Below, in pieces: positions 24,243-34,980 of a stretch of 64,000 nucleotides of DNA. The translations under genes and the position numbers were made by a program. Numbering within the stretch: position 1 is the first letter of the stretch; every line of letters begins with the position of its first letter. The stretch comes from Scilla litardierei (taxonomy: Eukaryota; Streptophyta; Magnoliopsida; Asparagales; Asparagaceae): contig CM061141.1 in NCBI GenBank assembly GCA_030789695.1, positions 277,457,871 to 277,521,870 on the forward strand. Direction: 5' to 3'. The notes under the pieces were generated by a model. The model was not told the origin of the DNA. It ran no database searches and saw only the letters and a program-made list of their open reading frames with translations.

Positions 24243-24683
24243 CTTGGAGAGCAAGGCCCTGTGACGAGACACCCCAACTTCCAGCAACCCAAGAGGAAGA
24301 ACAATAGTGTTCAAAGATGTCCACAGTTCGTAGCTCTTGAATGTCCATCTTCTTAGCATGACCTCATCATCACCAACAGGACCACCCATACTGTCAACAA
24401 CAAGATCAGCAATCTTTTGAACCAAACCACTAGAAATTGGTCCATGTTCAACTGCATTGCATTCAGAAGCAATAGTTGACACTCTCCTTTCAAGTTGTTG
24501 AAGTGCATGATCTATAGTGTGATTTACTAAGACAACTTCATAGTCAATATTATCTGAAACTGGTATTGCCTGAAGATCTACCAATGAATGCATCTTTCCT
24601 TGTGAGGTTGGATTTGATAAAACACCATATACATCATAAAATCCATCCATCAGCTTCTCATCATAGTTTACAACATTGTAACT
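24243..24683 (-). pseudogene. Captured exon of an EDR1-domain Raf-like MAPKKK
   Basis: An open 147-codon exon on the minus strand, bounded by TTGCAG before 24683 and GTTGTC after 24243, so both splice signals are kept. It reads NYDEKLMDGFYDVYG, then SQGKMHSLVDLQAI, VVLVNHTIDHALQQLE, LVVDSMGGPVGDDE, LPLGLLEVGVSRHRALL. This order matches the N-terminal EDR1 domain of plant CTR1/EDR1-like kinases, which act in defence, ethylene and stress signalling. The kinase domain is absent. Exon length is a multiple of three and has no stop, so capture may be fairly recent. The family call is strong; the exact paralogue is not determined. Confidence 0.8.
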
Positions 24684-25197
24684 CTGCAACAGAATATACA
24701 TTGATTAACATAGACCTAACACAAGCACAAACCATATCAGCTGAAATTACTTGCATTGTTATAAATAAAAATGATACAGAAATAACAAAAGAAACCACAA
24801 TTGACTTTACGCAAAATAAAAGTCAACTAAATACTGATCATATAACAATGAATCATTTGATTTTAATAAAAACCGGAATAATGCCAATAAAATGTGAAGT
24901 TTGTTGATATAGTCAACCCGTATTTCATGTATGGTTGATGAATTGTTTAAGTTAAAGCATTTCTGGCACTATGCAAATTGCATTATAAGAGTGAAATTTA
25001 TTAGCAGTTTGCATGATCTTGACTAGGTTAGCATACAATAAATTTTGTTTACATGATCTTGACTAGATCGAGATAGGGACCTGAGTTTGTTCTGAATATT
25101 TACATGTTTTTTAAGTTTATGTGGTACACTATATGCATTTCAGTTATATGATGTTGAGTACAAAGTACTTTCGTTTCTAAATTTACTTCTTAAACAG

Positions 25198-26297
25198 GCA
25201 AATGCTCAAGAGAAATTCATGCGGATCAAGCATGCTTATATTACCTTACTGAATTCAGACTCTCAGTTTAAGTGTGATTTTGGCAATGGCAGTTCAAATT
25301 ATTCCAGAACATCATCCGGAAGCGAGAAAAGCAAGATGGCCCAAGAAGAAGAGTTTTATGGGTTTGGTATGAACTCTTGCCTTCCAAATGTCCTCTAAAA
25401 TGAGTTTATTCATATTCCTGTTTCCTAATCGTAAATGTCACTGTAGACATACATCACTCATTGTCTAGCAATTTAGGTCATCCTGCGACATTTTCTTTAT
25501 TTCCCTTTTCCATACACAGACAATCAGGAATCTTCAAGTTGTAGTTTAGTTTAGCGAATCGTTGCTTTCCAGAGCATAACTTTCTATATAGTTTCTTTTT
25601 ACCTAGGATGCCACGGTTAGACATAAACCATACAATCTCAAACTATATCCTCAAAATTGTCAATCCTAATATTACATATTTATTCTGCACGTAATTTTTT
25701 GAGAGATGTTCAGATAACAATAGGTAGATTTGTCTTCTGTTGGATGTTACCTCACCTGATTTTATTTCAGTAATTAAAGTCAATCAGTCTATTAATCGTA
25801 GCAGAGCCATTTTGTGTCAATACCAAGCGAAATTTCAATGTTACAGCGGTTTTCCTCCGTGATCTGCAAGCTAAATTTGAGAACTGGGAGGCATGCATTA
25901 ATTCACAAGACAAACAAAAAAAGCTTGTGGGAGGTTTTGGCGGTAAGTTGTCATTGCATAGACTTACCAGGCCAAAATATTTCTACCTTACAACATGTTG
26001 ATTAAAAATGTGGACGATACCAAATGACACAACTTGGATGCAGACATTTTGAAACATCGCATGCACATGTGAAGTTGCCATAATGAATTCTATGTTGCAG
26101 GAAATTGAGAAGAGTTTGTTGAGTTCTTGAAAAAGAAGCTTAACATCACCGACGAAGGCAATGGTGAGGGCTCTTTTGAAAGAAACACAGATATGAAATC
26201 TCAGCAAGAGAAAAGAGAACATGGTACTCAAGATGCAGCCAAAAACAGGATTAGCATTGAAGATAACATAGATGAAATTGAAGCAATGCGTGTATGA
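25198..26297 (+). pseudogene. Captured 3' exons of a J-domain (DnaJ) protein
   Basis: Three exon-like segments lie in order. 25198-25366, between ACAG and GTATGA, codes for the tail of a J domain (ANAQEKFMRIKHAYITLLNS) and AQEEEFYGFG. 25847-25942, between ACAG and GTAAGT, codes for LRDLQAKFENWEACINSQDK. 26101-26297, after TTGCAG, codes for VEFLKKKLNITDEGNGEGSF and a C-terminal tail ending TGA 26295-26297. The layout follows plant plastid-type J proteins, which recruit Hsp70. The HPD motif and the upstream exons are missing, and a frameshift sits near 26110. Introns retained between exons show capture at the DNA level. Confidence 0.7.
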
Positions 26298-26445
26298 TTA
26301 TATGTATAAGGAGGATAATTATTAATGAATGAATACAGAAGACTTGAGCATATATAATGAATGAATACAGAATGTCCATGTTATTATTTTATATAGCAAA
26401 CATAAAAGTAAAAGCCCTTTACTAATTGCTTTTTATAGTGGAAAT

Positions 26446-26650
26446 GTTTTGTATTGGTTGTTCATGGACATGGTAGTTTGCATGAAGTTACAGAAAATGC
26501 ATGATCTGCAAATTTCGGATATACAAACATCAAGAAATCCTGTTCTGAATATTTTGTATTGGTTTTTCCTGGACGGTAGTTTGCATGAAGTTACAAAAAC
26601 TGCCTGATATGCAAATTTCAGATCTGCAAACATCAAGAAAATGCACTCTC
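26446..26650. repeat. Tandem duplication of about 100 bp in Helitron 2
   Basis: TTTTGTATTGGTT, GTAGTTTGCATGAAGTTACA, CTGCAAATTTC and CAAACATCAAGAAA occur twice in the same order with about 110-bp spacing. It lies in the 3' flank of the captured DnaJ gene. Confidence 0.85.
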
Positions 26651-27038
26651 GGATCGGCAAATTTTCATCCCTTACCTTGGTTCAGGTGAATTATCTTAAT
26701 CATCAGCACGATTTAATTGATCGGAAACTTCTGTTATTTATCTGAATATTTTGTTCTAATTATATAGATTTGCTTAATGGCTCCAAATTCTGAAGATTTA
26801 CAAATGAATTTTTTTTGATATGAATTGAATTAGGACTTATGTTAAGTTTTGATATTCGTTCTGGAGTTTAAATTTCCAAATATTTCATTTTAAATTCATT
26901 TGTTATTCATTCTGGAGTTTAAATATTATAACAAACTGAGAGATTCAAGTTACTTTACTTTAGGACTTATAATAATTGAAATATTATAAATATTTGAAAA
27001 TAAACTTAGTAGTAGATGAGAAAACCAATGGTGCCTAC

Positions 27039-27707
27039 CTTGCTCACAATCTTTCCATAGGGGCCAGTTTGTTTGGTGATAAGAATCTGACCAATCATTT
27101 TACCTGAAATAACATGGGAACGGGCTCAAATATGTAACAATAAAAATTTATAATGAAAATTGCACAAACCGTTTGCATGTTGCAATGATTCCCGGAATGC
27201 ACTGCTTCAAATCTGACCCTATATCCATTATCACTTCATGAAAGATGGGATGTGGGTAAACGAGCATACCAAAGAATCTACTAAGACATTCTCACAAAAA
27301 TTCAACTTATAAATTTAAATTAAATACACAAAAAAATCTTTTTGAACCAGAAAATTTTCAACTTATGTAGTATGGAATAATGTTATTGAAATCTAAAAGA
27401 TGCAGATATTGAATCCAAGAAATATATAGTGGAACATTATGTGATCCAGATACAGTATCAATCACTTAATATCATCAGGAAAGGCGATAATAACAATAGG
27501 GTATTTCAATTATTTTGCCAACTAATGTATATTGCTTCACAATTTTACAAAAATAGCGAAAAGGAAGGATACTGAAAGAAAGTTAATCCGCATACCAGCT
27601 ATATCTTCTGCCTATTCAACTTTAACAATATTCACACCACCTTTAAATCCATGTTTGAAGGTTCCCAACCCTATGCCACCAGCAATAATTTGGCTTTTAA
27701 CCACAAT
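27039..27707 (-). pseudogene. Captured exons of succinyl-CoA ligase (ADP-forming) beta subunit
   Basis: Two minus-strand exons with the original intron between them. The upstream exon (27707-27596, 112 bp, CTGCAG before, GTATGC after) reads [20 protein letters not shown] and GGVNIVKVE, then a stop codon, then AEDIAG. The next exon (27103-27039, 65 bp, TTTCAG before, GTAGGC after) reads KMIGQILITKQTGPYGKIVS. Together they are the ATP-grasp region of the mitochondrial TCA-cycle enzyme that makes succinate and ATP from succinyl-CoA. The stop and the GGR-to-GGI change (IAGGIGLG) show it is non-functional. The family is recognised with confidence from these conserved motifs. Confidence 0.85.
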
Positions 27708-28439
27708 CTGCAGTAGCAAAATAGATGTCATGAGATTTTAAAATCAATCCTTGCTTTGTTGAGTAGTAAGTTAAATTGTGTGTTTATCCATCCTAAGGAA
27801 ATTATATTGGACATAAATTTATAGCAATAACAGCGAAAGTGAACCGATATATGCACGTAATTGATTGATTGACCGTCTCATAGGCTTTCAGAATATTGTA
27901 GTTATACACTTTTGGATTTCCTCTTATGTTTTTTAAACAATCAATAAATCGTGCATATTTCCCAAGCCTTTTTCATGATATATTTATTTATTAGCAATAC
28001 CATGCTTACACATGGAAGCATTTGTGCAATTATTAAAAATACTTGGTCACTAATGTTAACTTTGATAATTTCATGCGAGGAAGTATATCAACATAGTCTA
28101 CAGTGTAGAATAACAAAACAATCAGAGAAACACATATGCCATCTAATAAAATGAAAATCACATATCACTATTGCTTAAACTATACATGCTACATATGTAC
28201 AACATAGAAAAGGATGGTTGGTGGCAATGGAGATTATTTTTGGGTTTCTGTTCTGTGGTTATTTAATGTGTAAATTTGTGGTTCTTTAGGGGATCTGTAT
28301 CTTTCATGTGCAAGAATTTCCTCTGTCAATTTAAATTTTCTTACCAACTAATTAACCTAGGTTGATCCTAAAAGCTCTCCACTGCTTAGAATATTCAAAT
28401 TGTTTGGATGGTATCTAAGCTGTTCTTCAGTCAATCTTT

Positions 28440-28700
28440 TTATACGATCTCACCAAAATTGAGCAAAAATTGTCTGAAAAACTGAATCAGAAATTTGTTT
28501 GGAATTTGTAGATGATTCTCCATCATATTTGCAGCCGTCAAATAGTTTGGATTTGCAGCCGCCAGGGAGTTTGTATTTTTCCATTGTTCTGTAAAATTTT
28601 CATACAAACTCACCAAATTTGAGCAAAAAAAGTGTCCAAAATTTGCATGTGATTCTCCATTGTATTTGCAACCGCCAAGTAGTTTGTGAATTTTCCACTG
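28440..28700. repeat. Imperfect direct duplication, about 130 bp unit
   Basis: ACTCACCAAATTTGAGCAAAAA, GATTCTCCAT, TATTTGCAGCCG and AGTTTG recur in order at about 28450-28560 and 28607-28690, with several changes. No gene; possibly the 3' flank of another captured gene. The rest of 27760-29560 shows nothing I can name. Confidence 0.6.
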
Positions 28701-29566
28701 CTTCGAGTCTTCTAATGGATTGTCTTTTGGAATTCTAATGCCTTCAATGGACTTTTTGAATTAGTGCTCACCATCTTCAGTTACAACAAGCGCAAGGAGG
28801 ACAGTACCACATATCAAAGACAGTCTTGAGTTCAAGTTTTGTCTTTTCGTTCATTTGATCTTTTGTTTTCCCTCAAATTGGAAATTTTTTATTGAACAAT
28901 AATGCAGTCATGTATGTGCCATTTATTCATGTGATGATGTATGATAGTTATGACATGGAACATAATGTATTTGATGCCAGAAGGTGGTATTTTCCTTTTC
29001 ATTGTTTCATCTTATCTCCTTTATGTGCTTGAAAACTCAAAGGATGTATTGCTTCGGTTTTGCTTGATGACACCTAGATATTTCTTTTGCTCTGCTGTCT
29101 TCGAGTGGTTACTTTTTGGTTAGTTTTGTACTTCTATCTACGCTTCTTAATTACGATACATTTTCTATTAAATTACAACTATTTTGAAACAAAATGAAGA
29201 TATGCTGAGAAATTTTCTCCATTATAAATGGCTCATGTGTTGTGCAATTTACATATTATACGTTTAAGAGTTTTTGGCACACCAAGCCATTTGTGATAGA
29301 GCGGCAAAAACATGTTTATTTTTTAAATAGACATATAACATCACAAATAAATTAATTTTTTTTGGAACAATGTGATGGAGCCAAAATTCTTAACTTTGTT
29401 TTCCTATGAAAATATTTGTGTCCTATGCTGCAAAAAGTACACACAGAATTTGCCTAATCAAAAACCATCCAGGCAAAGATGGTACTATATGTTAAATATT
29501 GTTTATGACCTAAACAAAATACAGATTTGGAGAGTGAATATTTTAAATGAACGGTGCTCTTAAGAC

Positions 29567-29778
29567 ACATGTTTAAGGGGGATGAAACAAAATTTTGTGG
29601 GGAGAACTAAATTTTGGGGGGGGGGGAACTAAATTCTTTGGGGAAGTAAATTTTGGAAAAACAAAAATCTTTGAGGAACCTAAATGACAATTATCTCATT
29701 TTAATTTTGCGAAGAACGAAGATTTTGAAGGGGAAATTCTTAAATGAGCCGTGTCCTACGGGCACGGGTTATGACTAG
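29567..29778 (+). other. Helitron 2 3' end: subterminal G-rich repeats, hairpin and CTAG
   Basis: GAACTAAATTTTGGGG-type repeats lead to an 8-bp stem, CCGTGTCC (29749-29756) with GGGCACGG (29760-29767), one G-T wobble, then GTTATGA and CTAG (29775-29778). Position for position the layout equals Helitron 1's end, including the seven-base gap. Confidence 0.9.
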
Positions 29779-30021
29779 TATATATATATAACATGGTACA
29801 ACAAAATGTATACATCCACCAACATACATAAAAACGATCGAAAGATCGGTGCACACATACAACATATGTCTTCACAGACATCAAAATGAACATACAACAA
29901 AAAGTGTATCATTAGAACATCCAAAACTATCAAAAAAACATAACCACCAACTATCCTACCCCACTCTCTCACAACAAAGTAGATCATCCAATGTGCACAG
30001 GGAGAGTCCTCCAACGCAAGC
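29779..30021 (-). other. Sirevirus sequence between Helitron pair and env-like ORF
   Basis: AT-rich 3' untranslated region of the Sirevirus, resuming with a TA run that matches the one at 10007. No gene seen. Confidence 0.7.
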
Positions 30022-31616
30022 TCAGGAGGTGGAGGCAGGGTCAACAGCAGCAGCAGGCTTTGCAGAAGGGGTGGTGGTCACAGGGTCGACTGGAGTGTCC
30101 ACAGAAGGGAGAGTCGCAACAGGAGTGGTCTCGGGAGCACCAGAAGAAGTATTCACCGAAGGAATGGTGGCAGCAGGTGTGCTCTCGGGAGCACCAGCAG
30201 AAACAACAGCAGCAGACGTACCCTCTGGGGCACGAACATGAGATCCAACAAGCTCCTGGAGCTCAGCCTCATCCATTTCCTCCTCGTCAGAAACAGACGA
30301 AGGAACCTCAATGGCAAAGTGAGAACAGATGCGATCTAGCATCTCCTCAGAACGAGAAACATGAGACTCCACACGTCTCAGAGAAACAACAAACTCAGCG
30401 AGTGACGGAGTAGGAGAGGGAGCAGGAGCAGCTGAAGCAGAGGGGGTAGTCCTCTGAACGTGACGAAGCGTCGCAAGAGACTTCTTGACGGCCGTTGCAT
30501 TCAGGGGAGGACCCAGAGGACGCTCATCATCGGGAGGGAGAGGGACGCCGAAACGACGGAAAACGAGGGTCAATAGGCACGGATATGGAATGTGAGCAGA
30601 TTTGGTGGACTTTCGGATGCATTCAAAGGAGTCATCTTATCTAGGATGATACGAGCCCAATTGATCTCGCTCCCCATAAAAAGAGCGTAGATCAGCTTGA
30701 GGAACGGCTGGGATGGCAAGATAGAGGAGCCATACTTCGGAAGGAGGCATGACTTCAGGATAAGATTCAAGATCCAAGCATTCGGCTTAAATGATTTTGA
30801 GGGGACGCCAATCATGGCGGGAGGGATGACATGAAACATCTCAGAAAGCATCGCCTGGTCAAGATCGTGGATATCATCCACGGAGATATCAGCAGGTAGC
30901 AGGCCAGAGGATGAGACACATATCAACTCCCCTAATATCTCTGCCGTGAGGACAATAGGTGTCCCCAAGACAGTGGACTCAATGGAGTGGGTGTCGTCAT
31001 ACTGACCCCGAACACAATTTGCATAGAGTAATTTGACAAGACGGGGGTATGGGTGAGGATTCGCCTTGGGGTCATGGCGAAGATAGTCTAAGAGGCCGCT
31101 GTAGGAAAGAAGATCGGTGAGATGAGGGAAATCGGAGAACTGAACGAAGTGCTCCAATATCAATGGACAGTGCTCGATACGATTGTATACCGCGAGACAC
31201 ATCGGGTCATCGTGACATAACGATATATCGACACCACCCACAGGCATGGGAGCCTTCCCCTTAGACGGACGAGTGCTAGATCGAGGAGGAGGAGTAGGAG
31301 CCCTAGCGGTAGGCTCAGACTCAGGGATATACTCGTCGTCAGAGTCAGAATCATCGGGAGGAGTGGGAGCACGAAAGGGGCCTGGAGTCAAAATTTTCTT
31401 ATTAGACTGTGGCTTGGGTTGAGATGTGGCTCTAGGCTTCGCAGTCGTCGTCCTCTTCTTCTTAAGAGGAGGAGAAGAGGAGGATGGATGAGTCAATTTG
31501 GCGTGGCGTTTGGGTTGAGGAGGGTCGGTAGAAGGCGACTCGACTGTCATGGGAGACGGACTAGATGGACGGATGGGGATACGTGTCTTCGCCATATTCG
31601 AGACGAGACAACACAA
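30022..31616 (-). pseudogene. Sirevirus env-like ORF, frameshifted
   Basis: Located after pol on the minus strand, the place of the env-like gene of SIRE/Maximus elements. The first frame (31616 to 30570; likely start at the internal Met of MAKTRIPIRPSSPS, about 31592) has a basic, Ser/Pro-rich N-terminus with KKKR runs and a conserved middle part (HCPLILEHFVQFSDFPHLTD, LVKLLYANCVRGQYDD, VLTAEILGELICVSSSG) like the plant-transposon domain found in Sirevirus and Athila ORFs. A frameshift near 30600-30640 moves the rest into the frame ending at 30022, which has a heptad-like segment (SLRRVESHVSRSEEMLDRI) and repeated SGAPE-TTP-ATLPSV units. No clear membrane segment is visible. Its true role is unproven in the family. 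Confidence 0.8.
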
Positions 31617-32368
31617 CCAACGTACGGATTGAAATCGACAAATCGAAATGAAAGAGAAAAACCTAAGAGTGAAACCCTAAGTCGACGGAAATCAATGAAA
31701 CCTAACCCTAAAAACTGAGAGGGAGAGAGAGCTTTACCCTAGGATGGAGGATGGAGGGTGATCGACGGTCGGAGATGGCCGAAAATGGCGGCAAACGGCG
31801 GAGGAGGCAGATGGAGTCGAAGGGTTTTGGGCAAAGGGAGGAATTCGCACCGATTAGAAAGAAATCTAATCGGTGCGTGAGATATTAAATCGACTGGGAA
31901 TGTCAAAAGACACAACATCCCCTGCGCATTTAGTCGGTCACAGTTCAAGTGCTGATCGACTAGATTGCAATCTAGTCGGTCGGCCAACGAACATGAACCG
32001 ACTAAGTGCTAACAGTAACTGAAGCCAAAATTAGGGCATGAGTTAGTCGGTCACAGTTCAATAGCTGACCGACTAGAACTCAATCTAGTCGGTCGGCCAA
32101 TGAACTAGGACCGACTAAAAGAGTCCAAAAATTTGAAATGTCGAAATTTTGAGTTCTCTCCTAAGCGCACTTGGACGAAACAACCAAATACTCTCACACA
32201 TCATTATACTACCCCATAAAACATCGAAAATCTTAAATACGACGTTCATGAATAATTCGAGCATAAATTCCGAAAATTCAACCAAAAATCCAGAAAATCC
32301 CAACAAATCTAGCATGAGCATATTTAAAGAAAAATTATTATCATGCAAGATTATTGAAAATATGAATC
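31617..32368 (-). other. Sirevirus pol-env spacer with palindromic words
   Basis: Non-coding spacer. Between about 31920 and 32115 it holds two units of the LTR palindrome word: GACCGACTAG facing CTAGTCGGTC around CAATCTAGTCGGTCGG. The same word in U3 and in an internal spacer suggests copying between regions or a shared function. The frame at 32115-32348 is not convincing. Confidence 0.7.
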
Positions 32369-34975
32369 CTAAATCTCGGATTCACCCATAATCCCCAATT
32401 CTCGACGTAACCGCACAAAGGAGTCTTCCTTGAGTGGTTTCGTGAAAATATCGACGATTTGCTTCTGGGTTTCAACGTACACTAAAATGATGTCCTTTTT
32501 AGCAACATGATCATCTAGGAAATGGTGACAGACATCTATGTGTTTAGAACGGGAATGGTGTGCCGGATTCTTAGAGAGACATATTGCACTTTGGTTGTCC
32601 ACCATGATAGGGCAAGTATCACAGTTTATACCAAAGTCTTTAAGAGTGTGTCTTATCCAAAGAACCTGAGCACACGCAGCACCGGCGGCAATATATTCCG
32701 CATCGGTGGTTGAAAATGATACAGAATTCTGCTTCTTGGAAAACCAAGAGACAAGAGAATTTCCTATAAAATGGCAAGTGCCACTAGTACTTTTCCTGTC
32801 GGATTTGCATCCCGTATAATCTGTGTCACTATATGAGATTAACTCATATGTGCTAGACTTTGGATAATATAATCCGTAGTCGAGGGTGTAACTTAAATAA
32901 CGGAAAATACGTTTTGCCGCTACTAAGTGAGATTCCTTAGGTTGAGACTGATAACAAGCACATACACATACGACAAACATAATATCGGGCCTACTAGCAG
33001 TAAGATATAATAAACTACCTATCATACCTCGATATAGATGAATGTCTACATCTTTGCCGCCCGAATCTTTATCAAGATGTGTAGTAGTGCTCATTGGAGT
33101 CTTCTTCCTGGAAGCATTCTCCATTCCAAATCGCTTTAGCAACTCCACCGTGTACTTGGTTTGGTGGATGAAGATTGCATCGTTCATTTGGCGAATTTGG
33201 AGACCTAAGAAATATTTGAGCTCACCCATGTGGCTCATCTCAAATTGGTCCTTCATAACATTAGAAAACTCTTCGCAAAGAGTGAAGTTAGTAGCACCGA
33301 AAATGATATCATCAACATATATTTGAACTAAAATAATATCATTATTCGAATACTTAACAAATAATGTAGAATCAACTTCACCCATTTTAAAACCCAAATC
33401 CAAAAAAAGTTCTTTAAGCGGTCATACCAAGCTCGAGGAGCTTGTCTCAAACCATAAAGTGCTTTCTTAAGTTTGAAAACGTGATTTGGAAAATTTTCAT
33501 TTACAAAACCCGGAGGTTGAGAAACATAAACTTCCTCAACAACATCTCCGTTTAAAAACTCACTTTTTACATCCATTTGAAAGAGTTTAAAATCTTTATG
33601 GCATGCAAAAGATAACAACAACCTAATAGATTCTAATCTAGCTACAGGAGCAAAGGATTCTTCGAAATCTATACCTTCCTCTTGCCGGTAGCCATGAGCT
33701 ACTAACCAAGCATTGTTCCGGACGATGATTTGGTTCTTGTCAGTCTTGTTCTTGAAAATCCACTTCGTTCCTATAACGGTGTGATTCTTCGAAGGCAATG
33801 GAACAAGCTCCCAAACCTCATTCCTCTCAAATTGAATGAGTTCCTCCTCCATGGCTAAGATCCAAGCACTATCTTCGCACGCTTCGTTAATATTCTTTGG
33901 CTCTATTGAGGAGACAAAGGCACAATGAGCGAAGTAGTTGACTTGAAATCTCGTCTTGACACTATCAAGTATGTTGCCAATGACTTGCTCATGGGGATGG
34001 TCACGAACTGTAAGAAGCCGTTTGGGAACTCCCTGATCACTAGGAACATTCTCAAAAGATTCATTAGTAGGGTTAGTATCAATAGAATCAATAGAATCAA
34101 TAGAATTAGAATTACCAATAGAATCACATAAAACATCCATGGAGTCATCATCATTAGTAATTCTAGACGGGACAAAATTTTCATTGAATGAAACATGAAG
34201 TGATTCCTCGATCGTTGAGGTTCGTTTATTGTATATCCGGTAGGCTTTGCTACGTGAGGAATATCCAACAAATATCCCCTCATCGGATCTTGGATCAAAT
34301 TTGTCCAAACTTCCATATGTGTTTTTAATAAAACATTTTGTGCCAAAAACTCGAAAATGTTTAACTTGAGGCAATCTACCAAACAACAATTCATAACAAG
34401 TTTGTTTGGTGCCGGGCCTCAAAAGTATTCTATTAAACACATAGCAAGCGGTATGTACCGCTTCCGCCCAAAATTGATGGCCAAGTTGGCTATCATCAAG
34501 CATAGTGCGAGCACATTCCACTAGCGTCATGTTCTTCCTCTCAACAACACCATTTTAAGGGGGTGCGCGAGGGAAAGAAAAGGTGTGAGTAATACCAACT
34601 TCATCATAAAAATTTGAGAAAGACTAGTTCTCAAATTCCCCTCCATGATCACTACGAATAGTGACAATGGTGGTTCCAATGAGATTTTGTACTTTCTTAA
34701 CAAATATTGTGAAGTTTTCAAAAGTATCATTTTTATTACTTAAGGAAAATACCCAAGTAAATCTAGAAAAGTCATCAACGATGACAAGTCCATATCGTGC
34801 ATTTCCTAATGAAGCAACTCTAGTTGGCCCAAAAAGATCTAGATGTAAAAGCTCTAGAGGCCGTTTAGATGAAATGCTTTTCTTAGGTTTTAAATGACGA
34901 TTTAGGAAGCTTGCCTCGTTGACACGAGTCACACAAGCTTTTCTTTTGAAAGACAAGCTTAGGAAATCCTTTAAT
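32369..34975 (-). pseudogene. Sirevirus pol: integrase core, reverse transcriptase, RNase H (decayed)
   Basis: Minus strand, in order: integrase zinc-binding C-x2-C (CDSCQRGKLPKS, in another frame near 34905), core start LELLHLDLFGPTRVASLGNA, IRSDHGGEFEN, then the glutamate segment GVVERKN. The RT follows with [11 protein letters not shown] and the catalytic YVDDIIFGATN (about 33310), then RNase H with SYSDTDYTGCKSDRKSTSG and HIDVCHHFLDDHV, ending with IFTKPL. Lesions: frameshift near 34895, TAG 34624-34626, TAA 34555-34557, frameshift at a T-run (33402-33408 in plus coordinates). The left part of integrase is displaced to 37842-38256 by the solo LTR. Ty1/copia order (integrase before RT) is clear. 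Confidence 0.95.
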
Positions 34976-34980
34976 AGAAT

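Larger units (their letters stand above)
22966..29778 (+). mobile_element. Helitron 2, gene-capturing, non-autonomous
   Basis: Starts TCTATTATACATTTGACAG directly after Helitron 1's CTAG and ends with hairpin plus CTAG at 29775-29778, followed by host T. Terminal sequences are close to Helitron 1, so they are one family in head-to-tail tandem. No Rep or helicase is visible. The 6.8 kb body carries exons of several unrelated host genes in both orientations, a classic Helitron signature. Confidence 0.85.

Noticed and set aside
29849..30413. Plus-strand frames opposite the Sirevirus env-like ORF
   Set aside because: They are antisense shadows of the minus-strand repeats coding for SGAPE-type units.
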